From the NCBI RefSeq assembly GCF_018141405.1, contig NZ_CP058648.1, forward strand, positions 1,751,001 to 1,815,000: a DNA stretch of 64,000 bases, in the 5' to 3' direction. Made by a program: the position numbers and the translations under genes. Positions 43,236-52,552 of the stretch are shown here, one piece after another. The DNA comes from Serpentinicella alkaliphila. GTDB taxonomy: Bacteria > Bacillota > Clostridia > Peptostreptococcales > Natronincolaceae. The notes under the pieces were generated by a model. The model saw nothing but the letters and a program-made list of their open reading frames with translations, made no database searches and had not been told where the DNA came from. Each line of letters begins with the position of its first letter. The stretch's first letter is position 1.

Positions 43236-46070
43236 TCTAATTATATTTCATCTTTACATGGTGTTGAGATGGCTAAGGGAAATCCTGCAACTGGAAGAAT
43301 TCTGGTTATATTTGATGAAAAACATATACTCGAAGAAACTATAGAGGATGAGATTGATAATTTTATTAATGGTGAAAACAGAAAACAAAAAGAACCTTTG
43401 CTAAAAAGGCTTACAAATGTTTCTGGTAATAAGGACATTAATAGAAATGTTAGCTCAATTAATTCCTCATATCCATTTCACGCTATGAATGCAGCCCATA
43501 TAGAGAAGATATTAAAAACAGATTTTAAGAAGGGTTTATCATCTAAATTCATCGAAGAAAAGTATAGAAAGTATGGTTTAAATGAAATAACAAAAGAAAA
43601 GAAAAATGGCTTTTTCTCTTATTTACGTGAGGGATTAAAAGATATCTGTGTGAAGGTTTTACTAGCCTCTAGTGTAGTCTCACTTTTTTTAGGTCAATTT
43701 CTTGAAGCTGTAGCCCTAGGTAGTATTGTACTTTTTCAGGTTGGTCTTGGGGCAGTTCAAAAATCAAAGTCTGAAATATCTTTAGATGCACTACAAAATA
43801 TGTTAGTGCAGAAGTCTACAGTAATTAGAAATGGAATAAAACAAGAAATTGATGCGAAATATCTAGTGCCTGGAGATATAATACAACTAAAATCAGGGGA
43901 TAAAGTACCAGCAGATGCAAGAATATTATCATGTCAGGATCTAAAGATAAACGAATCCTCCTTGACAGGAGAATCTGTAGGAGTTTATAAAAATAATAAG
44001 AGTTGTAAATTAGATACTGATGTCGGTAGTAGACATAACATGTTGTATATGGGGACTACAGTTTTATCAGGTGTAGTAAGAGCTGTGGTTGTTAGTACTG
44101 GAAGAAGTACTGAAATAGGAAAAATTGCAAATATGTTAGATACAATTACCGAAGAATCAACTCAGTTAGAAAATATGGCTGAAAGCTTTATTACTAAGCT
44201 AATAAAAGCATATTTAATATTTTTTGGTATATTTAGTAGCATTGCCTTATTATCCGGTAGAGGTTTTGCGCAGGTTTTAATGATGGGCGTAACATTTTTC
44301 CTAGGGGCCATTCCTGAAGGACTCCCTGTTACCGTGACTACATGTATGGTATTAAGTGTACGGCGTATGGCTAAGAAAAATGCAATAGTTAGACGAATGA
44401 GTGCTGTTGAAAATCTAGGTAAAGCTAATGTTATTTGCTGTGATAAAACCGGTACCCTAACATTAAATGAAATGACTGTTAGAGAGATTTATACTAATGG
44501 ATGTGTATATAAAGTAACGGGTAGTGGGTACAGTCCAATTGGAAATATAGAACCTATTGAGGAAGTAGACAAAGATTGGGTTGGACTAGATGAACTACTT
44601 AAAACTGGAGTGCTGTGTAACAATGCTACTTTAGTAAAGAAGAAAGATAAATGGGAAATAGAGGGGGATCCAACTGAAGGGGCACTGTTAACAGTTGCTG
44701 GTAAAAGGAATATTTCAACGGAGTTATTAAAGAATAATTTTGATTGTGTTAAGGAAGTACCCTTTGAGAGTAAAAGAATGTATATGCTATCCGTAGTACA
44801 CAATAAAGAAGATGATGATTACAGGGTATATTGCAAAGGCTCAATCGATAAGGTTTTAGAAAAGTGTAGTTTTATTTATGAAAATGGCTTAGAGAGATTA
44901 CTTACTAAAGTCGATAAGGAAAAAATCGTAAATCATTGTAATGAGATGGCAAGTAAAGGACTTAGAACTTTATCTTTTTCGTGTAAAAAATTACAGCATC
45001 AAGAAGATGATACAACTAAAGATTTCGTTTTCCTAGGTTTCGTCGGTATGGAAGACCCCCCAAGAGAAGGTGTAAAAGAGTCTATAAAAAAATGTTCTAA
45101 AGCTGGAATAAAGGTAATTATGATTACTGGTGACCATATAGAAACAGCTAGAGCCATTGGAAAAAATTTAAATATATTGACAAACGGATTAGTAATTACG
45201 GGTAATGACTTAGAGCGAATGAGTGATGGGGAACTTGAAAGAACTATTAATGATGTTCAGGTTTTTGCAAGAACAAATCCAGAGCAAAAATACAGAATTG
45301 TTAAGGCATTAAAAAGATTAGGACATACAGTTGCTATGACAGGTGATGGTGTAAATGACGCTCCAGCAATAAAGGAAGCACATATAGGTATTGCAATGGG
45401 AATGAATGGTAGTGATGTTGCTAGGGATGCGGCATGTATCACCTTAGTAGACGATGATTTTTCGACAATTGTAGCTGCTATTGAAGAGGGTAGAAGCGTT
45501 ATACAAAATATTAGGAGTACATTAAAGTACTTGTTCGCTGGGGCCATAGGGGAAATGCTTACTATTTTCTTTGCTTTTGTTTTAGGTTTACCTGCACCAT
45601 TTTTGGCAGTACAAATGATTTGGATTAACTTAATTTCTGAGACATTACTTGGTTCTTCACTGGCTGTGGAGTCTCCATCTGATAATATTTTGCTTAATAC
45701 TAGTATAATAAATAAAGATTCTTTATTTGATAAGCAACTTAGAAATAAAATATTTAGAAGAGGTTTAAGTATTGGATTAAGTACATTTGCAATATTTAAA
45801 GGCTCCATATTATTTGGGGCTAGTTTGGCAAAAGCAAAGACCCTTGCATTTAGTAACTTTATATTGTGTCAATTAATCAACGTATATGACAGTAGATTTA
45901 GTAAAGATAGAAAACCTAGTAAATATATGAATATAATGGCTGGAATATCTCTACTTTCCCTAATTGGGATACTATACATTCCACTATTAAATTCAATATT
46001 TGGAACAGTACCATTAGATATTATTAGTCTGTCTGGTTTAGTCGGTACTGTACTATTGAGTAGAATATAG
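43233..46070 (+). CDS. P2-type cation ATPase, IS-truncated at its N-terminus
   Basis: 945 residues from an ATG formed by the last three bases of the IS. The N-terminal segment (SSLHGVEMAKGNPATGRILVIFDE) belongs to a heavy-metal-associated-like domain whose first strands were cut off. A calcium-pump-like core follows: TGESVG near 245, PEGLP in the fourth helix, DKTGT with Asp404, KGS in the N domain and TGDGVNDAP. The core catalytic residues are present. Its substrate is uncertain: P2-type features argue for calcium or manganese, while the shared domain and Fur box tie it to iron handling. Translation would need coupling to the transposase stop, since no ribosome site precedes this ATG. Confidence 0.88.
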   Translation: MSNYISSLHGVEMAKGNPATGRILVIFDEKHILEETIEDEIDNFINGENRKQKEPLLKRLTNVSGNKDINRNVSSINSSYPFHAMNAAHIEKILKTDFKKGLSSKFIEEKYRKYGLNEITKEKKNGFFSYLREGLKDICVKVLLASSVVSLFLGQFLEAVALGSIVLFQVGLGAVQKSKSEISLDALQNMLVQKSTVIRNGIKQEIDAKYLVPGDIIQLKSGDKVPADARILSCQDLKINESSLTGESVGVYKNNKSCKLDTDVGSRHNMLYMGTTVLSGVVRAVVVSTGRSTEIGKIANMLDTITEESTQLENMAESFITKLIKAYLIFFGIFSSIALLSGRGFAQVLMMGVTFFLGAIPEGLPVTVTTCMVLSVRRMAKKNAIVRRMSAVENLGKANVICCDKTGTLTLNEMTVREIYTNGCVYKVTGSGYSPIGNIEPIEEVDKDWVGLDELLKTGVLCNNATLVKKKDKWEIEGDPTEGALLTVAGKRNISTELLKNNFDCVKEVPFESKRMYMLSVVHNKEDDDYRVYCKGSIDKVLEKCSFIYENGLERLLTKVDKEKIVNHCNEMASKGLRTLSFSCKKLQHQEDDTTKDFVFLGFVGMEDPPREGVKESIKKCSKAGIKVIMITGDHIETARAIGKNLNILTNGLVITGNDLERMSDGELERTINDVQVFARTNPEQKYRIVKALKRLGHTVAMTGDGVNDAPAIKEAHIGIAMGMNGSDVARDAACITLVDDDFSTIVAAIEEGRSVIQNIRSTLKYLFAGAIGEMLTIFFAFVLGLPAPFLAVQMIWINLISETLLGSSLAVESPSDNILLNTSIINKDSLFDKQLRNKIFRRGLSIGLSTFAIFKGSILFGASLAKAKTLAFSNFILCQLINVYDSRFSKDRKPSKYMNIMAGISLLSLIGILYIPLLNSIFGTVPLDIISLSGLVGTVLLSRI
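43236..43242. repeat. 7-bp target duplication of the IS4-family element (right)
   Basis: TCTAATT, the partner of 41545-41551. Confidence 0.85.
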
Positions 46071-46071
46071 G

Positions 46072-46121
46072 CTCACTGTTAGTTGTACTTAGTATTAAAG
46101 TACAACTACAGTGAGTTTTTT
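46072..46121 (+). terminator. Terminator of the P2-type ATPase gene
   Basis: CTCACTGTTAGTTGTACTT pairs with AAGTACAACTACAGTGAG, followed by six Ts. Confidence 0.92.
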
Positions 46122-46170
46122 CATATATATAATTAATGAAACTTATAATACTAACAAGATTAGTTAGCTT

Positions 46171-46199
46171 TTGACAAATTAATGTCTTAGATCTATAAT
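46171..46199 (+). promoter_or_regulatory. Promoter of rsgA
   Basis: TTGACA at 46171-46176, a 17-base spacer and TATAAT at 46194-46199: a full SigA consensus with a leader of about 155 bases. Confidence 0.82.
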
Positions 46200-46361
46200 T
46201 TAAGTGAAGAAAAATATATTTGTTTAAAAAAGGAGAATGATGATTTTATGTTAATTAATAGATTATTAGCTGAGATTGTATTTGTTTGGGAGGTAAATAC
46301 AATTTAAGCTATGTATTGACTCCCATAGGTTAGGTTTATATATAATCTTAGGAGGGTAAAA

Positions 46362-47441
46362 ATGAGCAAAATAGATATGAAAGAATTAGGTCTCAGTGAG
46401 GGATTTTTAAACGAAGCTACTTTATATACCGATCTTTATATAGGACGAATAATTTCTCAGTACAGAAATCTATATAGGGTTGTAACTGAAAATGGCGAAA
46501 TGACAGCTGAAATCTCAGGGAAATTTAGATTCGATGTGAAAGCTATAACAGATTATCCTGCTGTTGGTGATTTTGTTATGCTTGACAGAAATACTGATAC
46601 CAATGGGAATGCTATAATACAAAAAGTATTATCTAGAAAAAGTGCTTTTATTAGAAGGGCAGCGGGTACATCCCATGATGAACAGATTGTAGCGTCAAAT
46701 ATAGATACGGTTTTTATTTGTATGTCACTAAATAATGATTTTAATCTTCGTAGAGTTGAACGGTATTTAGGAATTTCTTGGGATAGTGGAGCTAATCCAG
46801 TGATAGTATTAACAAAATCAGATTTGTGTAAGGATATTGCTAATAAAACTTCCGAACTCAGTAAAATTGCTTATGGGGTTGATATTGTAATAACTTCTAG
46901 TATGGATAAAGAAGGTTATTTAGCAATTAAAGATTATCTAGGATATGGAAAAACTGTTGCATTTATAGGTTCATCTGGTGTAGGAAAATCCACTTTAATT
47001 AACAAGCTACTAGGCGTAGATACCCTTGAAACTAGAGAAATAGGAGATGATGATAAAGGAAGACATACAACAACTAGGAGAGAAATTTTTCTTACGCCAT
47101 TTGGGGGTGTTGTAATAGATACTCCTGGAATGCGAGAACTCGGTATTGATAGAATTGATTTATCTAAAGCGTTTATGGATATAGATGAATTGACAATGAA
47201 ATGTAGGTTTAGTGATTGTACTCATATTAATGAGCCGGGATGTGAGGTGCAAAAAGCTATCCTTAGCGGTTTATTAAGTGAGGAAAGACTCTTAAGCTAC
47301 TTAAAATTAGAAAAAGAAGCGAAATATACTGGTTTAAATAGTAAGGAAATAGAAAAAGAAAAAATATCAACAATGTTTAAAGAGGTTGGGGGCATGAAAA
47401 ATGCACGAAAACTGATAAAGGAAAAGAATAAAAGAAGATAA
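46362..47441 (+). CDS. rsgA: Ribosome small subunit-dependent GTPase A
   Basis: A 359-residue circularly permuted GTPase that helps late 30S ribosome assembly. An N-terminal OB fold (about 25-100) is followed by the permuted G motifs: G4 VLTKSD first, then G1 GSSGVGKSTLIN, the G2 region TTTRREIFL and G3 DTPGMRELG. The C-terminal zinc domain is CRFSDCTHINEPGC. AGGAGGG lies just before the ATG. The gene is monocistronic with a promoter and terminator of its own. Confidence 0.95.
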   Translation: MSKIDMKELGLSEGFLNEATLYTDLYIGRIISQYRNLYRVVTENGEMTAEISGKFRFDVKAITDYPAVGDFVMLDRNTDTNGNAIIQKVLSRKSAFIRRAAGTSHDEQIVASNIDTVFICMSLNNDFNLRRVERYLGISWDSGANPVIVLTKSDLCKDIANKTSELSKIAYGVDIVITSSMDKEGYLAIKDYLGYGKTVAFIGSSGVGKSTLINKLLGVDTLETREIGDDDKGRHTTTRREIFLTPFGGVVIDTPGMRELGIDRIDLSKAFMDIDELTMKCRFSDCTHINEPGCEVQKAILSGLLSEERLLSYLKLEKEAKYTGLNSKEIEKEKISTMFKEVGGMKNARKLIKEKNKRR

Positions 47442-47445
47442 TTGT

Positions 47446-47483
47446 AAAATAGTACCTCATGGTTGTTTGGAGGTACTATTTTA
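47446..47483 (+). terminator. Terminator of rsgA
   Basis: AAAATAGTACCT pairs with AGGTACTATTTT; the T tract continues. It may also serve the convergent gene. Confidence 0.85.
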
Positions 47484-47521
47484 TATTAGTTGTACTACAC
47501 ATTATAGAGAATAATTGTTAA

Positions 47522-48094
47522 TTAAAGCTCATTTATATATATGAAAATTATATTAGCTTTATATAGTCTTTTAAATATTTTATATTCCTCATGTAGTTCC
47601 CGCCTAGTAATAAAGATACTAGTGAAAAACTCCCATAGAAATACCCAACCGCCAATAAAAATACCCTCATGAAGTATGTTGCTAAAGATTGTCATCGTAC
47701 CCCTAAAAAAGAAATATCCGATACTAAGCATAAATACAGAGAAAAGGAGATAGAATATTGTTTTTTCATAGAGGATACTTTTACGTTTATCGAGTCTATC
47801 TAAAGCATAGGCGTAGTAATTTTTATAGGCAGAAATTAATGTTGCCTCTTTCTGCTCATCTTTTTTTGATTCAGGCAAATATAGTACTATCTTTATGTCA
47901 TGGTTAAAGGGTATATCCTGTGAAGAATTAACAACAAAATCATTAAACTCATCTTCAATATCCCTTTTTTTAAAAGGAGAGGCGTCCCAATCGTCGTAAA
48001 CGTCATCATAGCTATCTAAAGAAACTTCTATTAAATATGTATTTGACAATTCATCGTATTTGTATAGATGCTGAAAATACCTTTTTTTTCTCAT
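47522..48094 (-). CDS. Hypothetical protein with two membrane helices
   Basis: A 190-residue protein of unknown family. The first 110 residues are acidic and soluble (DDVYDDWDASPFKKRDIEDEF; HDIKIVLYLP). Two hydrophobic segments follow at about 111-130 and 140-160, then a basic tail. AAGGGTGAT precedes the ATG. It stands alone between rsgA and a divergent regulator gene. It could be a membrane-bound sensor or toxin-type protein, but there is no evidence for either. Confidence 0.6.
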   Translation of the reverse strand: MRKKRYFQHLYKYDELSNTYLIEVSLDSYDDVYDDWDASPFKKRDIEDEFNDFVVNSSQDIPFNHDIKIVLYLPESKKDEQKEATLISAYKNYYAYALDRLDKRKSILYEKTIFYLLFSVFMLSIGYFFFRGTMTIFSNILHEGIFIGGWVFLWEFFTSIFITRRELHEEYKIFKRLYKANIIFIYINEL

Positions 48095-48369
48095 ATTATC
48101 ACCCTTATGTAAAGATATAGAATGCCAACTTATTAAATCCTCTTAATATTATGATTATAATATAGAAAAGGTAAACAAAATATATAAATCTATTTAAAAA
48201 TATATTAACATTTGAATAACTATATGTAAATTTATGTATTGAAAAAATTATTATTTTGAGTCTCTTTAGAGTTTTATTTGGAGTATTACAGCCTTTGTGT
48301 ATAATATATTTGACATTATGGAGCATATATTATATCATTAGTATATAGTAATAAAGAGTGGGTGGTAAA

Positions 48370-48579
48370 TTGAGTAAAAATTTAAGATTGAAGGCTGCAA
48401 GGGCATTAAAAGATATGTCTCAAAAAGGTTTAGCTGACGCAGTAGGGGTAACAAGACAAACTATAAATGCAATAGAAAACGGTGATTATAATCCAACTAT
48501 AAAATTATGTATATCAATATGTAGAGTATTAGGTAAAACATTAAATGATATTTTTTGGGAGGATGAAGTTAATGAATAA
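48370..48579 (+). CDS. XRE-family transcriptional regulator
   Basis: A 69-residue protein that is almost only an XRE/Cro helix-turn-helix domain (RALKDMSQKGLADAVGVTRQTINAIENGDYNPTIKLCISICRVL), the small type that often sits in front of a membrane protein gene. The TTG start at 48370 is preferred over GTG 48358 since GGGTGG lies just before it. It overlaps the membrane protein gene by eight bases, so the two act together. The target promoter may be its own. Confidence 0.88.
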   Translation: MSKNLRLKAARALKDMSQKGLADAVGVTRQTINAIENGDYNPTIKLCISICRVLGKTLNDIFWEDEVNE

Positions 48580-49018
48580 AAATGGATTAGATGAAATGCA
48601 AATTATGATTAAGAATAAAATAGGGAGTCAAACGTTTTTGCTTTTAATGTATCTGCTGCTATTAGATGCAGGGTTATTTGGATTTGGTTTTAAATGGATT
48701 AACTACCCTGCCAATATTATGCTTATAATTTCGTTTTGTTCAGGTATTTATGTAGTTAGATTAATAAGTGCAAATGCCTACATAGGTCCATCTAATAAGA
48801 AAGAAAGACCGGTTCTGAAAGTATTGCTAAATATGGTGATTGGGACCTTTTCTTCAATAATAATTATAATTTTTCTAAAAAATATAAATACTATTGATAG
48901 TCAGCATATAGATGAAGGGACAGCACCTATTTTGTTTATAACTGCAGCAATAGGTATATTAATCTCTAGCATAACAGCGATAATAAAAAGAAAACAAAAT
49001 AAAGAAAATGAAGAGTAA
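48572..49018 (+). CDS. Membrane protein paired with the XRE regulator
   Basis: A 148-residue protein with about four hydrophobic helices and a short soluble start (NKNGLDEMQIMIKNKIGSQTF). GGAGGA precedes the ATG at eight bases. This gene pair (small XRE regulator overlapping a four-helix membrane protein) is common in Firmicutes, but the role of the membrane protein is unknown to me. The next gene has its own riboswitch-controlled promoter. Confidence 0.72.
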   Translation: MNKNGLDEMQIMIKNKIGSQTFLLLMYLLLLDAGLFGFGFKWINYPANIMLIISFCSGIYVVRLISANAYIGPSNKKERPVLKVLLNMVIGTFSSIIIIIFLKNINTIDSQHIDEGTAPILFITAAIGILISSITAIIKRKQNKENEE

Positions 49019-49041
49019 AATTTAATGGAGAAGGTTTTTTA

Positions 49042-49070
49042 TTGACAAGTGTAAATTTTTATATTAAAAT
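49042..49070 (+). promoter_or_regulatory. Promoter of the manganese riboswitch transcript
   Basis: TTGACA at 49042-49047, 17-base spacer, TAAAAT at 49065-49070, directly before the aptamer. Confidence 0.8.
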
Positions 49071-49076
49071 AAAACA

Positions 49077-49236
49077 AGTTCTAAGAGGGAGTAGCTATGG
49101 CTTAGGCCAAAATAAAATCAACATACTGGAGAAATCCTGGTTTTATTTACTTTAATTTTGAATTAAAGGAGCGAGACTTTTAGATTAATAGACCATTGCA
49201 TATGGTGTATTAATCTATTTGTCTCGTTTTTATTTT
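49077..49236 (+). promoter_or_regulatory. yybP-ykoY manganese riboswitch with terminator
   Basis: The conserved elements are present in order: GGGAGTAGC, GGCTTAGGCC, the loop ATCAACATACTGG, and GAGCGAGAC. A terminator follows: GCGAGAC and AGATTAATA pair with TATTAATCT and GTCTCGT, ending in Ts at 49227-49236. In known members Mn2+ binding favours readthrough, so excess manganese would switch on the exporter gene downstream. Confidence 0.92.
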
Positions 49237-49318
49237 GTAAAAATATACAAATAAAACTTTGGATTGAATACTGCTAACTGTTTAATAATAAATAATAATA
49301 TAGTTGAGGTGGGATAAC

Positions 49319-50452
49319 TTGCAAGAATTACTAAAGGCATTTATATTTATTTTTATTGCAGAAATGGGAGACAAAACTCAAATACTAGCAATGGCATTTG
49401 CTACTAAGTTTCCTGTAAAGAAGGTTTTATTTGGTATATTTCTAGGATCATTTTTTAATCATGGATTAGCAGTTATTTTAGGTAATTATATTTCAGATTT
49501 TATTCCGATTAATACTATTCAAATTGTTGCTGGATTAGCCTTTATCGGCTTCTCTTTTTGGACATTAAAGTTAGATGAAGAAGATGATGATGATGAGGAA
49601 AATGTAGAGAAGAAAAATATGCTTGGACCGGTGTTAACTGTTGCCTTGGCATTTTTTGTTGGTGAGTTGGGAGACAAAACACAGCTTACAGCTATAACAT
49701 TAGCAACTACTAATGTTAATCCTCTAGCTATCTTAACTGGAACAGTGTTAGGAATGACTGTTACTGGAGGAATTGGAATTATTATTGGTAAAAAGCTTGG
49801 AGATAAAATACCCGAAGTTGCTATAAAATTAGTTGCAGCGTCTGTTTTTATGTTTTTTGGATTTGCAACTCTATATCAGGCTGTGCCAGTTGAGTATTTA
49901 AGATTACAGAATTTAGGTATATTTTTCTCAGTAATATTTATTTTGATATACATTATGCTTAAACCATTCATTACTAGTATAAAACTTGGAGAAGAGTCTG
50001 CTTTTAAGAAAAAATCCAGAGAATTATTTAATTACTATAACGAAATTGGACAAAATATAGATAAAATATGTTTAGGAAAAGATACTTGTGGAGATTGTCA
50101 TGGTAACAGTTGTTTAGTAGGTTTTACAAAAACTCTAATTAAAAATGGACTTGAAAAACATGAGTTATTAAAAAATGAATTTCTTCCAATAGAAGATACT
50201 TATAAAAAGCACTACAACAAAGAGCAAGTTCTAGATAGTTTATCTTTAACCATATCATTATTAAAAGATGAACCTAATAGTAATGAGTTTAAAAATATCC
50301 ATGAAATTAGAAAAAAGTTAGAGACTATTTTGTTTAAGAGAAGTATTGAGCGTATGGATAATTGGGAGGAATACAAAAAATCATTATTAGAAATAGATAA
50401 AAAAAGTGCCTTGAAAATTTTCGAAATCTGTAGTACATTAGAAGACTTTTAA
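49319..50452 (+). CDS. GDT1/UPF0016-type Mn exporter with cysteine-rich tail
   Basis: A 377-residue membrane protein. Residues 1-220 form two repeats of the UPF0016/TMEM165 fold, each with the family's acidic motif (FIAEMGDKTQ and FFVGELGDKTQ), used to export Mn2+ or Ca2+. An extra soluble tail of about 150 residues follows with KDTCGDCHGNSC (C-x2-C-x4-C) and helices; most family members lack it. TTG 49319 follows GAGGTGGG; the upstream TTG 49304 would overlap that site. The manganese riboswitch upstream supports the substrate. Confidence 0.88.
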   Translation: MQELLKAFIFIFIAEMGDKTQILAMAFATKFPVKKVLFGIFLGSFFNHGLAVILGNYISDFIPINTIQIVAGLAFIGFSFWTLKLDEEDDDDEENVEKKNMLGPVLTVALAFFVGELGDKTQLTAITLATTNVNPLAILTGTVLGMTVTGGIGIIIGKKLGDKIPEVAIKLVAASVFMFFGFATLYQAVPVEYLRLQNLGIFFSVIFILIYIMLKPFITSIKLGEESAFKKKSRELFNYYNEIGQNIDKICLGKDTCGDCHGNSCLVGFTKTLIKNGLEKHELLKNEFLPIEDTYKKHYNKEQVLDSLSLTISLLKDEPNSNEFKNIHEIRKKLETILFKRSIERMDNWEEYKKSLLEIDKKSALKIFEICSTLEDF

Positions 50453-50475
50453 AAATATAATATTACATTTACAAA

Positions 50476-50502
50476 GAAAGCTATTTAAAAGTAGCTTTTT
50501 TT
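50476..50502 (+). terminator. Terminator of the GDT1-type gene
   Basis: AAAGCTATT pairs with AGTAGCTTT and is followed by Ts. Confidence 0.82.
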
Positions 50503-51071
50503 GTTTGAAGTGTGCTTTTATAAGTAGAATAGTTGAGGGCAATATCTATTCAATTTTGCAGGAGAAAAGAGTAATTTATTGAATATATAATATAGTAGAA
50601 AATATCGACAAATGAAGTTGTAGATAGATTCTGAATATTAAAGGACTAGTCTAATATGAATGGCTTACGAATAAGATATAATGATAATTTGATTGATTAA
50701 TAATAGGGTTAAGGGAGGAATTACATGGATAGGTAACTGCGTAGTTAAAGTTTTAAAAGTATACAAGCTTGACTATGTAACATAGCTAGACAGTAATACA
50801 TAAATGTTTATAAAATCTTTTATAAAGGACCTTTGAATTAAGCTATATTGGGTAATAAATAAATAGCTATTTATATTTAGACTAATTAAACCTCTACTGT
50901 GTACATTTGTGCTATAAATAACTCATAAGTATGAAATTTATATCACGTTGGACATTGCAAAAGTTAATTTATTAACATATACTGGAAATAAGAGGTTAGG
51001 ATATCTCTTAATTAAATTTGAAAGTGTATGTTAAGACGTAAACAACTAAACTAAAATTAGGGGGAATTATT
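50503..51071. other. AT-rich intergenic stretch
   Basis: No convincing gene. One GGGAGG site near 50714-50719 leads to an ATG that stops after three codons. It may hold the promoter of the small gene at 51072 and of the transhydrogenase operon. Confidence 0.5.
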
Positions 51072-51242
51072 GTGGAAAATAAAAAGAATACGTGTTTTGC
51101 GGAAGATTTATCTTTACACAATAGGGATTTAGATGTAGATTCAAACGAAGAAAAGAAAAAGAAAGAGCTAGATAAAGATGAAGTTATTTTTCATAGTGAG
51201 AGAATTAATGAAATAGTTGGAGATTTAGGAGATATGATATAA
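51072..51242 (+). CDS. Small acidic hypothetical protein
   Basis: 56 codons from a GTG with AGGGGG at good distance, and a protein-like sequence rich in charges (DVDSNEEKKKKELDKDEVIF; SERINEIVGDLGDM). It has no hydrophobic segment and no family I know. It lies 114 bases before the transhydrogenase operon and could be cotranscribed. The ribosome site and codon pattern support it; the short length keeps this tentative. Confidence 0.5.
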   Translation: MENKKNTCFAEDLSLHNRDLDVDSNEEKKKKELDKDEVIFHSERINEIVGDLGDMI

Positions 51243-51355
51243 AAACTAAATATAGTAGAGGGATTTAGTGATAGTAAACATTCTATTTTACTTCTTAGCA
51301 ATTAATTTTTATTACAATTAATAAATATGCAAAGGAAAGAATGGGGGAATGTATA

Positions 51356-52516
51356 ATGATCATAGGTGTTCCTAAAGAAATTATGAAGGATGAAAAGCGT
51401 GTAGCTGTAACTCCTGATACTGTGAAGAAATTTGTAAATGATGGGGCAACAATTTTAGTTCAAAGAGGTTGCGGATTAGGTGCTAACTTTATGGATGATG
51501 AATATCGTCAGGCTGGCGCTACTATTATTGATGATGTTGCTGAAATTTATAAACAATCAGATGTTATTTTGAAGGTAAAAGAACCTATATTTAATGTAGA
51601 AAAAAATATGCATGAGATAGATATGATGAATAGAGGACAATATTTAATTTCCTTTCTTCATCCCGCCAATAGCTATAACCATGAAATGGTTAGGAAGATG
51701 GCAACGAATGGTATTATAGGGCTAACCTTAGATGGGATTCCTCGTATTTCTAGAGCCCAGAGGATGGATGCACTGACATCTATGAGTACATGTGCTGGCT
51801 ACAAAGGAATGATAATGGCAGCTGATACTTTATCAAAATTTGTTCCTCAGCTTTTTACTGCCGTAGGTATGCTGAAACCTGCAAATGTAATGGTTATAGG
51901 TTCAGGAGTTGCAGGGTTACAGGCAATTGCAACAGCTAAAAGACTTGGAGCTGTGGTTTATGCTGCTGATATTCGTCCTGAAGCCTGTGAGCAGGCTAAA
52001 AGCTTAGGCGCTAAGGTAATTGACTGTGGAGTACCTGCTGAAATTGCTGTAGGAAAAGGTGGATATGCAAATAGACTTCCTGAAAAATGGATTATTAAAG
52101 AAAGAGAGAGTCTAAGAGATACAATTGTAAAAATGGATATCGTTTTTTTAAGTGCTCTTATACCAGGAAAGGTAGCTCCAATAATTGTCACAGAAGATAT
52201 GGTTAAAGAAATGAGTCCAGGTTCAGTAATAGTAGACGTATCTATTGATCAGGGTGGAAATTGTGAGATTACTTCACCTGGTGAAGTGGTAACTAAACAT
52301 TCCGTAAGTATTCAAGGAATAAAAAATATTCCAGGTCAGCTTCCTACTACTTCAACTTGGATGTTTGCTAATAACGTTTACCATATAATTAACTATTTAA
52401 CTAAAGATGGATCAATAGTTTTAGATATGAATGATGAAATAGTGGCGTCAACGATTGTTACTGATGGAGAAAAAATACTGCATCAGGGAACTAAAGAAGC
52501 CATGGGAATTGCATAA
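51356..52516 (+). CDS. pntA: NAD(P) transhydrogenase alpha subunit, NAD-binding part
   Basis: A 386-residue dI domain protein of the proton-translocating transhydrogenase, which binds NAD(H) and swaps hydride with NADP. It begins IIGVPKEIMKDEKRVAVTPDTV and contains the nucleotide fold VMVIGSGVAGLQAIATAKRLGAVVYAADIRP and the characteristic loop AQRMDALTSMSTCAGYKG. Related alanine dehydrogenases are similar, but the next two genes settle the identity. ATG 51356 follows GGGGGAA; the upstream ATG 51341 overlaps that site. The operon is the three-gene form pntA-pntAB-pntB. Confidence 0.93.
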   Translation: MIIGVPKEIMKDEKRVAVTPDTVKKFVNDGATILVQRGCGLGANFMDDEYRQAGATIIDDVAEIYKQSDVILKVKEPIFNVEKNMHEIDMMNRGQYLISFLHPANSYNHEMVRKMATNGIIGLTLDGIPRISRAQRMDALTSMSTCAGYKGMIMAADTLSKFVPQLFTAVGMLKPANVMVIGSGVAGLQAIATAKRLGAVVYAADIRPEACEQAKSLGAKVIDCGVPAEIAVGKGGYANRLPEKWIIKERESLRDTIVKMDIVFLSALIPGKVAPIIVTEDMVKEMSPGSVIVDVSIDQGGNCEITSPGEVVTKHSVSIQGIKNIPGQLPTTSTWMFANNVYHIINYLTKDGSIVLDMNDEIVASTIVTDGEKILHQGTKEAMGIA

Positions 52517-52552
52517 GTAAAAAAATAAAATAATTAATTACGGAGGAGAACC

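Noticed and set aside
46248-46307. 19-codon upstream peptide before rsgA
   Set aside because: The AGGAG site is 12 bases away and nearer ATGs stop after a few codons; no attenuator structure supports a leader peptide.
46316-46346. Second promoter close to rsgA (TTGACT with TATATA/TATAAT)
   Set aside because: Its start point would fall at the ribosome site, leaving no leader; the consensus promoter at 46171 is better.
48105-48326. Open frame of 73 codons on the minus strand
   Set aside because: Extremely AT-rich, no ribosome site and hydrophobic by base composition only; it lies in a divergent promoter region.
50714-50736. ATG behind GGGAGG in the 50.5-51.1 kb gap
   Set aside because: The frame stops after three codons and no neighbouring frame continues a recognisable protein.
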